A stretch of DNA of 59,067 nucleotides from positions 1 to 59,067 of the forward strand of contig JAFQEJ010000025.1 in assembly GCA_017399105.1 (NCBI GenBank), read 5' to 3'. The notes beneath the pieces were generated by a model, which did not search any database, was not told where the DNA came from, and was given only the letters and a program-made list of their open reading frames with translations. The DNA is from Clostridia bacterium. Its GTDB lineage: Bacteria; Bacillota; Clostridia; Oscillospirales; CAG-272. Shown one piece after another: positions 33,389 through 41,008 of this stretch. The position numbers and the translations under genes are program-made. The number at the start of each line of letters is the position of its first letter. The first letter of the stretch is position 1.

Positions 33389-34639
33389 TTATACATTTCC
33401 GCCCTTCTGCTCGCGATACTTTTTAGGTGTCAATCCGGTAAGCTTTTTAAATACTTTATTAAAATAGCTCTGATCGAAAAATCCTACAAGCTCAGAAATT
33501 TCAATGATACTAAGCTGTTCTGATCGCAGCAGAATTTTACTCTTTTCTATACGGATGCTGTTCAGATAACTGTTGAAGTTGGTTTCCATCTCTTCTTTGA
33601 ATATCTTGCTCAGATAGGAAGGAGAAAGATATACTGCCTCTGCCACGTCCTCCAACGTAATTTTATGCATATAATTGCTTCGCATAAATGAGATTGCCTT
33701 TGAAAGCAGATCGATATGCTTTACATGCTTCATAGAGAAGGTTTCCTCAGAGAAACGATTCAGAATTTTCGTAAGTGCGAAACAGATATCATCAATAGAA
33801 TCAAGCTGCAGGAAGTCGGAAATAAACTTTGTATTCAACCGATAAATGATGTCTACGTCAGCTCCGCCCTCAAGTGCTGCTCTTGAAATCAGAACGGTCA
33901 GCTCCATGGCGCGGATCTTGATTGCGTCCAGATTGTAAGCTGACGCAAAAAAAATATGACCCAATATTTCGTTAAGATATTTTCTGGCGTCTGCTTCATT
34001 TCCTGTAGTGATTGCATAAGATAGCTTTTTCTCTTTATCATAAGGATAAGGCTCATATCCGTTGATGCCAAGCATCATGCGAGATTTTATATTCTGGATA
34101 TAATCATTGATCTGCTGCTGTTCTTTTACCTTTTCATGAGTCTGCTGTGCACGTTTGTATTCAAAGCCGCTGAGTTGATTGGCGCAAGCCAGAAGCATGT
34201 CCGAAATGTAGGTTGCCTGTTTCGGCTCAAAGTTCTTCAGTGTATCAATGTAATTTATTAAACGTGCGGTGATTTTCTTATCTTCTGCAAATGGCTCTGT
34301 AAGGTCGGATGAAATATAATCTTCCTTTGTTGTTGCCATAATCGGCCCCGCTACAAGAAAACGGCTGTTTTCTTCTGCGACATGTGCAATTGTAAACATC
34401 AAGCCGGCGGGACAGAAATAGATATATTTACCGCCAAAACGCTCTGCTTGATATGCTGCGTACTTATGGCAGGCGGTGCAGTTGTTTTTTTGCGCAGCAG
34501 GACAGTTGAATTCACAGGAACTGTTTGCATACTTGATTTTTGCATTCCCGTCAATCAGCATGCATCCGCAGCCTACAAGCGACTGTATCGCATCGACACA
34601 ATCTCTGTCGGTGTCTTTTTCCAGTACAATTTCTTCCAT
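33389..34639 (-). CDS. AraC family regulator with N-terminal PocR sensory domain
   Basis: A 416-residue regulator. The N-terminal PocR domain (about 1-170) has cysteines in SLVGCGCMLID, CEFNCPAAQKNNCTACHKYA and FCPAGLMF. The C-terminal AraC-type double HTH (about 315-410) has ITLEDVAEAVYLSPSYLSKI and SIIEISELVGFFDQSYFNKV followed by LTGLTPKKYREQ. PocR domains sense small hydrocarbon derivatives such as diols. The gene is divergent from the beta-helix lipoprotein gene (193-base gap), its probable target. RBS is TGGAG. Confidence 0.9.
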   Translation of the reverse strand: MEEIVLEKDTDRDCVDAIQSLVGCGCMLIDGNAKIKYANSSCEFNCPAAQKNNCTACHKYAAYQAERFGGKYIYFCPAGLMFTIAHVAEENSRFLVAGPIMATTKEDYISSDLTEPFAEDKKITARLINYIDTLKNFEPKQATYISDMLLACANQLSGFEYKRAQQTHEKVKEQQQINDYIQNIKSRMMLGINGYEPYPYDKEKKLSYAITTGNEADARKYLNEILGHIFFASAYNLDAIKIRAMELTVLISRAALEGGADVDIIYRLNTKFISDFLQLDSIDDICFALTKILNRFSEETFSMKHVKHIDLLSKAISFMRSNYMHKITLEDVAEAVYLSPSYLSKIFKEEMETNFNSYLNSIRIEKSKILLRSEQLSIIEISELVGFFDQSYFNKVFKKLTGLTPKKYREQKGGNV

Positions 34640-34770
34640 GATTTACTCCATATATGGTATCCTTCGTATTATATCACAATATTTTGATAATTGCAAATAT
34701 AATTTATTTGTTTTGATCAGATGTTGGTATTTTACACTTAATAACAATTTTCTACAAAACACATTTATAC

Positions 34771-34799
34771 TTGACTTTCATATGACACTTTGTTATGAT
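34771..34799 (+). promoter_or_regulatory. Promoter of the beta-helix lipoprotein gene
   Basis: TTGACT (34771-34776), a 17-base spacer and TATGAT (34794-34799), 34 bases before the start codon. Confidence 0.8.
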
Positions 34800-34832
34800 A
34801 ATATTATAAAAATTAACCGGAGGTATCTCGTG

Positions 34833-36815
34833 ATGACTAAAAGAGCAGCTTCATTCATACTGTGTCTGATTATATTTGGCTGCATTTTTGTAGGATGCAA
34901 CAGTAGCGTCGAAATCTCAGAAAATAATCGAACAGCAGCAATATCAGAGGACGAAAATATGCTCGAAAATACTTTAACCAATAATGACGCTGATCATATT
35001 TTATTTATTGATGCAGAGAGCGGTAACGATAATAATGCAGGAACAATGGAAGCGCCTCTGAAAACGATTCATAAGGCACAGGAAAAAGCGCGTAATCTTT
35101 TAAAGAATGCGGACAGCGATGTTATTGTTTATCTCAGAGGAGGTATCTACGAGCTGTCCGAAAGCCTGATTTATACAGATTATGACAGCGGTGCGGGTGA
35201 ACATTATATGATTTACTCGGCTTACCAAAATGAAAAGGTTGTTATTTCGGGCGGCACTGCGGTTACAAACTGGGCACAGCATGACACTGAAAAGAATATA
35301 TGGGCAGCGGATGCAAAGGGAATTTTCAGTCGTGATTTCTATGTGAACGGTGTTCGTGCGGTACGAGCCAGATCTGTTACCCGTCTGAAGGTAAAGGAAT
35401 TTGACGACAGCACTGTAACGGTTGCTGCCGATCAGCTTGCAAATTTAGCACGTCCTCAGGATGTGGAATTTGTGCTGAAGAATTACTGGAATCTTCCCCG
35501 CATCGGTGCTGACAGCGCGACAACCGATGATAAAAATAATACAGTTTTTAAGCTTGCACAACCGGGATGGACGACCTACTTTGAGACAGCTTCTCTCGGG
35601 GGTGAGGCTGTAAATCGCAATCATTTTTATTATGCTGAAAATGCATATGAATTTATGGACGAACCGGGCGAATGGTATTTGAATACCGAAGAAGATAAGA
35701 TCTATTATATCCCCCGTGACGGAGAAGATCTGTCACAGGCGAATACAGTATTAGGTCGGCTTGAGCAACTTATCGAATTTAAAGGCTCGAAGAGCTCTCC
35801 TGTAAAAAACATCGCCTTCTTCGGAATACAGTTCAGTCATACAACATGGATGCAGGCAGAAAGCAACGCAGGGCTTCTCACCATTCAAGCAAATTTCTAC
35901 AAGCGGGAAGGAATGACTCCCGAAACTCAGTGGGATAATACCAATTGGATGAAGCCTTCAGCTGCAATCTATGGTGAAATAACCTCCGGTATTCAGTTTG
36001 AACGCAACACATTCACCAATCTCGGAAATGCCGGTATTCATCTCGGTACAGGAACAAAGTTCGCGCAAATTTCTAAAAATCGATTCGCCGACTGTGCAGG
36101 AACGGGAATTATGCTTGGCGGATTTTCTCATAATGATCACGACTGCATCAATGTAAGCGGAAGCAATATGGATGCAAACAGCTATATGATTTCCGAATGT
36201 AATGTAATTACCGATAATTATATCGAAAACTGCGCCAGTGTATATTCCGGCGGAACAGGAATCTGTGTGGGATATGTGAAAAAGACCGATGTATCATATA
36301 ATACGCTTCTGAATCTTCCCTATACCGCAATTTCCTTTGGCTGGGGATGGGGATTCAACGACCGTGAGCTTGACAATCAGTTCTATCGTGATGAAAATGG
36401 CAAGAGTCTATTCTCTGATAATTCGATTACACATAATTACATCGAAAATATTATGAACGTACTCTTTGACGGCGGCGGTATCTACACGATGGGACGCAAT
36501 GACAACTCTATAATTACCGATAATTATATTAATCTTGTCAATAACGACTACGGCGCGATATATCTTGATGACGGTTCGTGTGGCTTTACCGTAACCAATA
36601 ATGTTGTAGCAAATTCTTACCGCAACTACATTTACAAGGGTGACTATAACTACATCTTCGATAATTACACCACTTCGGATACAGCCAAGCAGCCGGACTT
36701 TGACCTGAGACGACCGCTGGTTGAAGGCGAATACCATTATCGCTTTGAAAACAATTATCGCTGGGACGAAGATGTTGTCTCTGCAATTCGTGCCGCTGCC
36801 GGTGTACGTGATTAA
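34833..36815 (+). CDS. Right-handed parallel beta-helix lipoprotein (probable polysaccharide-active enzyme)
   Basis: A 660-residue lipoprotein: signal peptide with lipobox FVGC, a short acidic linker, then the IDAESGNDNNAGTMEAPLKT opening typical of pectate-lyase-like/DUF1565 helices. YSAYQNEKVVISGGTAVTNW follows, and from about residue 390 there are regular coil repeats (GIQFERNTFTNLGNAGIHLG, DNYIENCASVYSGGTGICVG, ITDNYINLVNNDYGAIYLDD). The fold is shared with GH110/GH120-like glycosidases and pectinases; no specific activity can be assigned. ATG at 34833 has GGAGG 9 bases before it; a GTG just upstream is possible. It is followed 45 bases later by the TraB/GumN lipoprotein gene. Confidence 0.85.
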   Translation: MTKRAASFILCLIIFGCIFVGCNSSVEISENNRTAAISEDENMLENTLTNNDADHILFIDAESGNDNNAGTMEAPLKTIHKAQEKARNLLKNADSDVIVYLRGGIYELSESLIYTDYDSGAGEHYMIYSAYQNEKVVISGGTAVTNWAQHDTEKNIWAADAKGIFSRDFYVNGVRAVRARSVTRLKVKEFDDSTVTVAADQLANLARPQDVEFVLKNYWNLPRIGADSATTDDKNNTVFKLAQPGWTTYFETASLGGEAVNRNHFYYAENAYEFMDEPGEWYLNTEEDKIYYIPRDGEDLSQANTVLGRLEQLIEFKGSKSSPVKNIAFFGIQFSHTTWMQAESNAGLLTIQANFYKREGMTPETQWDNTNWMKPSAAIYGEITSGIQFERNTFTNLGNAGIHLGTGTKFAQISKNRFADCAGTGIMLGGFSHNDHDCINVSGSNMDANSYMISECNVITDNYIENCASVYSGGTGICVGYVKKTDVSYNTLLNLPYTAISFGWGWGFNDRELDNQFYRDENGKSLFSDNSITHNYIENIMNVLFDGGGIYTMGRNDNSIITDNYINLVNNDYGAIYLDDGSCGFTVTNNVVANSYRNYIYKGDYNYIFDNYTTSDTAKQPDFDLRRPLVEGEYHYRFENNYRWDEDVVSAIRAAAGVRD

Positions 36816-36860
36816 ATATCAAACAGCTGCAGTACACTAATTAATAATGGAGGAATTATA

Positions 36861-37862
36861 ATGAAATTGAGAATTCGATCAATTGCGCTGATATTATGTC
36901 TTATATTTCTTCTCGGTGCTTGTTCGGCAGGGGAAGATTCCGATAATAATATTCCTGAAACAGAAAATATTGTAACCGATGCCGATACCGCTGATGTCAG
37001 CAATATTTTTTCCGAAAACAACGAAGAAAGCGTATCCTCACCACTTTTATGGAAAGCATTCGATGCAGATGGCAGCGTCGTTTGGCTCTTTGGCTCCATT
37101 CATGTTGGAGAAGCAGATTTCTACCCACTTCCGGCTTATATAGGTGATGCTTTTGACAGCTCTGAAGCATTGGCTGTAGAGGTCAACATTAAGGATATTG
37201 ATCTGGCATCCTCCATAGAAGCAATGAAATTGCTTCTATATAGTGACGGATCGAAAATTTACGATCATATTTCAGAAGAACTTTACAACAGTGCTGTCGA
37301 TATTTTGAATTCCCTTGGTGTGTATTTACCGTTGTACGATACTTATAAGCCTGTGATGTGGATGTCTCTCATTGACAGCATTCTTTATGAAAGAGAGGGG
37401 TATCACAGCGATTTAGGCGTTGATATCAATTTGATGCAGACTGCTGATATTCTGGAAAAAGAGATCATTGAGATCGAGTCCATGGAAGCGCAGTACAGCA
37501 TGCTGGCATCTTTCTCAGAAGAGCTTCAGGAATATTTACTGCAGTCTTCGGTGGATGCCTATTCAAGTGAGGATGATACGCTCGAGCTTCTTGTCGAGGC
37601 ATGGAAAAACGGTGATGAGGAAGAATTGTTGAAACTGCTTTTCACCGAAGATCCGACAGATATTTCACCCGAATTGATTGACGAATACAATCGCGCCATG
37701 TCTACCGACCGTAACATTCTGATGGCTGATTTCGCAGAGCGTGCATTGGCAGAGGATCGTGAATTATTCATCTGTGTCGGTGAAGCTCACATGCTCGGTG
37801 AAGACGGTATTGTTTCCTTGCTCATTAACCGCGGATATACGGTTGACAAGGTTTCGGATTAA
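36861..37862 (+). CDS. TraB/GumN family lipoprotein
   Basis: A 333-residue surface lipoprotein with lipobox LGAC (about 17-20). The TraB/GumN domain shows its two hallmark motifs: GSIHVG in LFGSIHVGEADFYPLP near the N-terminus, and GEAHMLGEDGIVSLL near the C-terminus, where His and Glu residues may bind metal. The family is related to Tiki proteases and bacterial metalloprotease-like erythromycin esterases. RBS is ATGGAGGAA. A terminator follows, so it may be the last gene after the beta-helix lipoprotein. Confidence 0.88.
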   Translation: MKLRIRSIALILCLIFLLGACSAGEDSDNNIPETENIVTDADTADVSNIFSENNEESVSSPLLWKAFDADGSVVWLFGSIHVGEADFYPLPAYIGDAFDSSEALAVEVNIKDIDLASSIEAMKLLLYSDGSKIYDHISEELYNSAVDILNSLGVYLPLYDTYKPVMWMSLIDSILYEREGYHSDLGVDINLMQTADILEKEIIEIESMEAQYSMLASFSEELQEYLLQSSVDAYSSEDDTLELLVEAWKNGDEEELLKLLFTEDPTDISPELIDEYNRAMSTDRNILMADFAERALAEDRELFICVGEAHMLGEDGIVSLLINRGYTVDKVSD

Positions 37863-37867
37863 TATCA

Positions 37868-37909
37868 AATTTTCCTCGCTGTGTTTCTTGCAGTGAGGAA
37901 ATTTTTTAT
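37868..37909 (+). terminator. Terminator after the TraB/GumN gene
   Basis: AAATTTTCCTC-GCTG pairs with CAGTGAGGAAATTT around GTGTTTCTTG, then TTTATT. Confidence 0.85.
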
Positions 37910-37951
37910 TAAAATTTGTTACCATGTTCCAATTTGGCGCACTATATAGAT

Positions 37952-37971
37952 GATATCACTCCTGTGATATC
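37952..37971 (+). promoter_or_regulatory. Palindrome upstream of the sigma factor gene
   Basis: GATATCAC-TCCT-GTGATATC is a perfect 8+8 inverted repeat, 21 bases before the start codon. It could be an operator or a leader hairpin covering the start region. Confidence 0.5.
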
Positions 37972-37992
37972 AACAGGAAAGGAAACGAGTAA

Positions 37993-39612
37993 ATGTTCGC
38001 AGCAAACAGAATGTCCGATAAGTTAATAACGAAGTTCACCGAAAACTATATGGAAAAGATATTCTACTTCTGCTTAAAAAAGACAGGTCAGATCACAGAA
38101 GCGGAAGATTTGACACAGGATATCCTGCTGAATATCATTTCCTCCCTGAATAAAGGAACGATTCCTACGAGCTTTTCAGGTTGGGTTTGGAAAATTACGC
38201 GCAACCGCTATTCAGTATGGGCAAACGCTAAGCATAAGCGCGCCGAATCGGTAACCGGTGCCGATATCGGAGAGTATGAAATCGAAGACGAAAATGAGAA
38301 TGCGCTCGATAAAATGATACATAGTGAACAGCTGACTCTGCTCAGGCGAGAGCTTGCATTTATCGGAAGCGAATATCGGAATATTGTCGTTGCCTATTAT
38401 TTTGATAACAAGAGTGTGCGTGAAATTGCTTCCTCGCTTTTTCTTTCCGAAGGTTCGGTAAAGCAGCGGCTTTATCGGGCAAGAAATATACTGAAAGAAG
38501 GTATGAATATGGCGAGAGAATTTGGTGTAAGAAGTTATAATCCGGAGGATATTTTTTATTCATTAGGTTTGGTACGCCTTGGCAGTAAAGATCAGCCCAA
38601 AAGTATTATGAAGCACAAGCTCTATACAAATATTCTTTTGGAAGCATATGGTAATCCTTCAAGTGCTGAAGAATTATCACTGGAGCTCGGCGTTGCACTG
38701 CCTTACATGGAAAATGAATTGGAATATCTTACCGAAGAAACCCTGTTGATTAAAGTTAACGGTAAATACCAAACCTCATTTCCGATTATAAGCAAAGCTG
38801 CTCAGGAACAGGTACATATGCTGAAATTAATCGCAGTACCTGAGATTACAAAGGTACTGACAGCCTTTGTGGATCGTTTGAATACAGCTTTCACAGAGCA
38901 GAACTACGATTATTATGGAAAGTATCAGGATTACGAGAGCGCCAAGTGGACGTTTCTGATGCTGGCACATCAGTATTTCGAACATCACACATCGCTTGAT
39001 CATATCACAGAGCGGCCGGATGGTGGTCAGTGGGACATCACCGGTTTTCAAAAGTACAGCGTAAATAATCATTATTTTGTCGGAAATTGGGCGGATCGCG
39101 GAAAAGGATATATGTTGCAAAAGTTTTCCTTCCAGCTTGACAATCTTGTGAGCAATATCCCGAGTAGACTCACCGAGGATGAGGGCAGAGTTCTTTACGC
39201 AGTAGTTAAAGGCATATTGAAGGATGAGGATCTCGCCACGGCGGAAAAACTGGCTGAATATGGTTATGTTCGAAAAACTGGCAATAAATATGAGCCTGCC
39301 ATTGCTGTCATGAATCCCTTTGAGCTGCGCAGAATCTTGATGCAGGCTGATAAAAACACAATTGCTGAGTTGACGGCATTGGCAAATAATGCTAAAACAT
39401 TGTTGGAAAACCTGTATGCGAGCATTGCAGAAATCATTCGTTCAGATCTTCCTAAAATGCTGAATGAAAACAAGCATGTGTGTGAATCTGCTATTCATGA
39501 TTGTTCCGGATCACGAGAATTTGTTCTTGAAGAAGCACTGAGGCAAGGTTATCTGCTTCCGCAGGAGAGTGTCAGTCCCTCAGTCGGTGCATATATCGAT
39601 ATAAATATTTAA
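37993..39612 (+). CDS. ECF-type sigma factor fused to a large C-terminal domain
   Basis: A 539-residue protein, about three times the usual ECF length of 170-200. Region 2 spans about residues 9-85 (TEAEDLTQDILLNIISSLNK, SGWVWKITRNRYSVWANAKH); region 4 about 115-170 (VREIASSLFLSEGSVKQRLY). The extra 360 residues begin with a winged-HTH-like segment (SAEELSLELGVALPYMENEL, then LLIKVNGKYQTSFPI at about 220-265) and continue with a domain I do not recognise. No anti-sigma gene is next to it, so the extension may itself be the sensor. The ATG at 37993 follows AAAGGAAACGAG; MSDKLIT at 38011 is an alternative. Confidence 0.85.
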   Translation: MFAANRMSDKLITKFTENYMEKIFYFCLKKTGQITEAEDLTQDILLNIISSLNKGTIPTSFSGWVWKITRNRYSVWANAKHKRAESVTGADIGEYEIEDENENALDKMIHSEQLTLLRRELAFIGSEYRNIVVAYYFDNKSVREIASSLFLSEGSVKQRLYRARNILKEGMNMAREFGVRSYNPEDIFYSLGLVRLGSKDQPKSIMKHKLYTNILLEAYGNPSSAEELSLELGVALPYMENELEYLTEETLLIKVNGKYQTSFPIISKAAQEQVHMLKLIAVPEITKVLTAFVDRLNTAFTEQNYDYYGKYQDYESAKWTFLMLAHQYFEHHTSLDHITERPDGGQWDITGFQKYSVNNHYFVGNWADRGKGYMLQKFSFQLDNLVSNIPSRLTEDEGRVLYAVVKGILKDEDLATAEKLAEYGYVRKTGNKYEPAIAVMNPFELRRILMQADKNTIAELTALANNAKTLLENLYASIAEIIRSDLPKMLNENKHVCESAIHDCSGSREFVLEEALRQGYLLPQESVSPSVGAYIDINI

Positions 39613-39615
39613 CGT

Positions 39616-39649
39616 AAAAAATGGTAAATCGTACGATTTACCATTTTTT
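39616..39649. terminator. Perfectly palindromic bidirectional terminator
   Basis: AAAAAATGGTAAATCG-TA-CGATTTACC and ATTTTTT form a 34-base perfect palindrome between the convergent sigma-factor and DUF1385 genes, with A and T runs serving both strands. Confidence 0.92.
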
Positions 39650-39661
39650 ATTATAAGTAAT

Positions 39662-40603
39662 TTACCATTTATCCATTTCAGAATTTTCGGGTATGACTTT
39701 ATTCATTGCCGCAATTGCACATTCGATCATATCATCTGTCGGCTCGAGTACTGTAATATGCTGCAGCCAGACACCGGGCATAGAGATGATTCTCGTAATT
39801 ACATTGTCGTGACGTCCGGCAAGCTTGATCAGCTCATAACCGATGCCAACCACAATCGGAAGGGTTAAAAGTTTTATCAGCGTACGCAGGAAAGGATTTG
39901 TAATTGTAATGAACATGGAAATTATAATTCCAACAATCAAAACAAGAATCATAAAGGATGTACCGCAGCGAGGATGGAATCTGCGCTGTCCGCGAATGTT
40001 TTCAACTGTAAGCGGGAGACCGGCTTCGTAACAGAAAATGGTTTTATGTTCTGCACCGTGATACATAAAAGTGCGGCGGATATCCTTCATTAGTGTCACA
40101 AGTGCCATGTAGCCAACAAAGAGAACAATACGGAAAAGTCCCTCAAAAACTGCACGCAGCACACGGTTCTGGAGCGAAGGGATTGCAGCGGAAATCCAAC
40201 TGTATAGCTGAGATGGAAGAAATACAAAGAGAAAAATTGCTAAAACCACACCGAGAACTGCTGAAAGTCCCATCAGAATATTGAAGATAATGCCACTGCT
40301 CTTTTTGGGATTTCCGTTTTTATCAAGCTTGGGTTTCTCCTCCTCTTCCAAACCGGCGATTTCCGCAGATCTCATCAAACACTTATAGCCGAAGCGGAAG
40401 CTGTCAATCATATTAAAAATGCCGCGAACAAAGGGGAATCTGCAGATTTTCGGCAGCTTGCTTTGTTCGGTATCCCATTCCTCGAGTATAATTTCTCCTT
40501 CAGGATTTCGCACAGCCATTGCCGTTCTTTCGGGGCCGCGCATCATAATGCCTTCGATCAGCGCCTGACCGCCAATGGAAGTTTTTTTCATCTCATTTGC
40601 CAT
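39662..40603 (-). CDS. DUF1385 membrane protein
   Basis: A 313-residue protein of the DUF1385 family. It opens with SIGGQALIEGIMMRGPERTA, has FPFVRGIFNMIDSFRFGYKCL, then several membrane helices (about 120-165 and 240-285), and the MYHGAEHKTIFCYEAGLPLT and FHPRCGTSFMILVLIVGI motifs with conserved His/Glu/Cys. In many Firmicutes it sits between rpmE and prmC/prfA; here it stands alone. The start MANEMKK is family-typical although its ribosome site is weak; the longer open frame upstream has no family match. Function unknown. Confidence 0.88.
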   Translation of the reverse strand: MANEMKKTSIGGQALIEGIMMRGPERTAMAVRNPEGEIILEEWDTEQSKLPKICRFPFVRGIFNMIDSFRFGYKCLMRSAEIAGLEEEEKPKLDKNGNPKKSSGIIFNILMGLSAVLGVVLAIFLFVFLPSQLYSWISAAIPSLQNRVLRAVFEGLFRIVLFVGYMALVTLMKDIRRTFMYHGAEHKTIFCYEAGLPLTVENIRGQRRFHPRCGTSFMILVLIVGIIISMFITITNPFLRTLIKLLTLPIVVGIGYELIKLAGRHDNVITRIISMPGVWLQHITVLEPTDDMIECAIAAMNKVIPENSEMDKW

Positions 40604-40814
40604 GATATCTATTCCGTTTCTCCGACGCTTCAGACGGCATCGGACGTCATAATTCTTACAGTTAATCATAACAAAGCAATGTGAACCTGGTATGAATAGG
40701 GTGAGTAGGAATGTTAAATCTATTGTATGAATTATAAAATGATTATAAAATGCAGCATATGGAGATGACCTGCAATTTAATAAATTATTGAATGCTGAAG
40801 AAAAAATATAACGG

Positions 40815-40972
40815 AAAGGGCTGTTGCAAATGCTCCACTTGTAACGGCCCGGACACAAAATCTTTGATTGTGATGTTTTTAATTGGTTTCGGGGAAGTAA
40901 AACTCCCTGAAATGGCGGTCTATGACCGTTAAAATCAATAAAGGCTGACGCATTGCAAATGCGACAGCCCTT
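40815..40972 (-). repeat. Structured intergenic repeat, copy C
   Basis: Minus-strand copy of the repeat, 36 bases after the mannosidase stop. Read on that strand it shows AAGGGCTGTCGCATTTGC then TGCGTCAGCC, TATTGATT, the GGTC-ATA-GACC hairpin, CAGGG and CCCTG-like arms, CACAA...TTTTGTG, and the closing GGGCCGTTACAA...TTTGCAACAGCCC. Several stems carry changes but most keep pairing. The rest of the 40604-41008 gap shows no gene. Confidence 0.8.
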
Positions 40973-41008
40973 ACTGATAATATCAAAAATCTAAATGATT
41001 GTTCTCAA

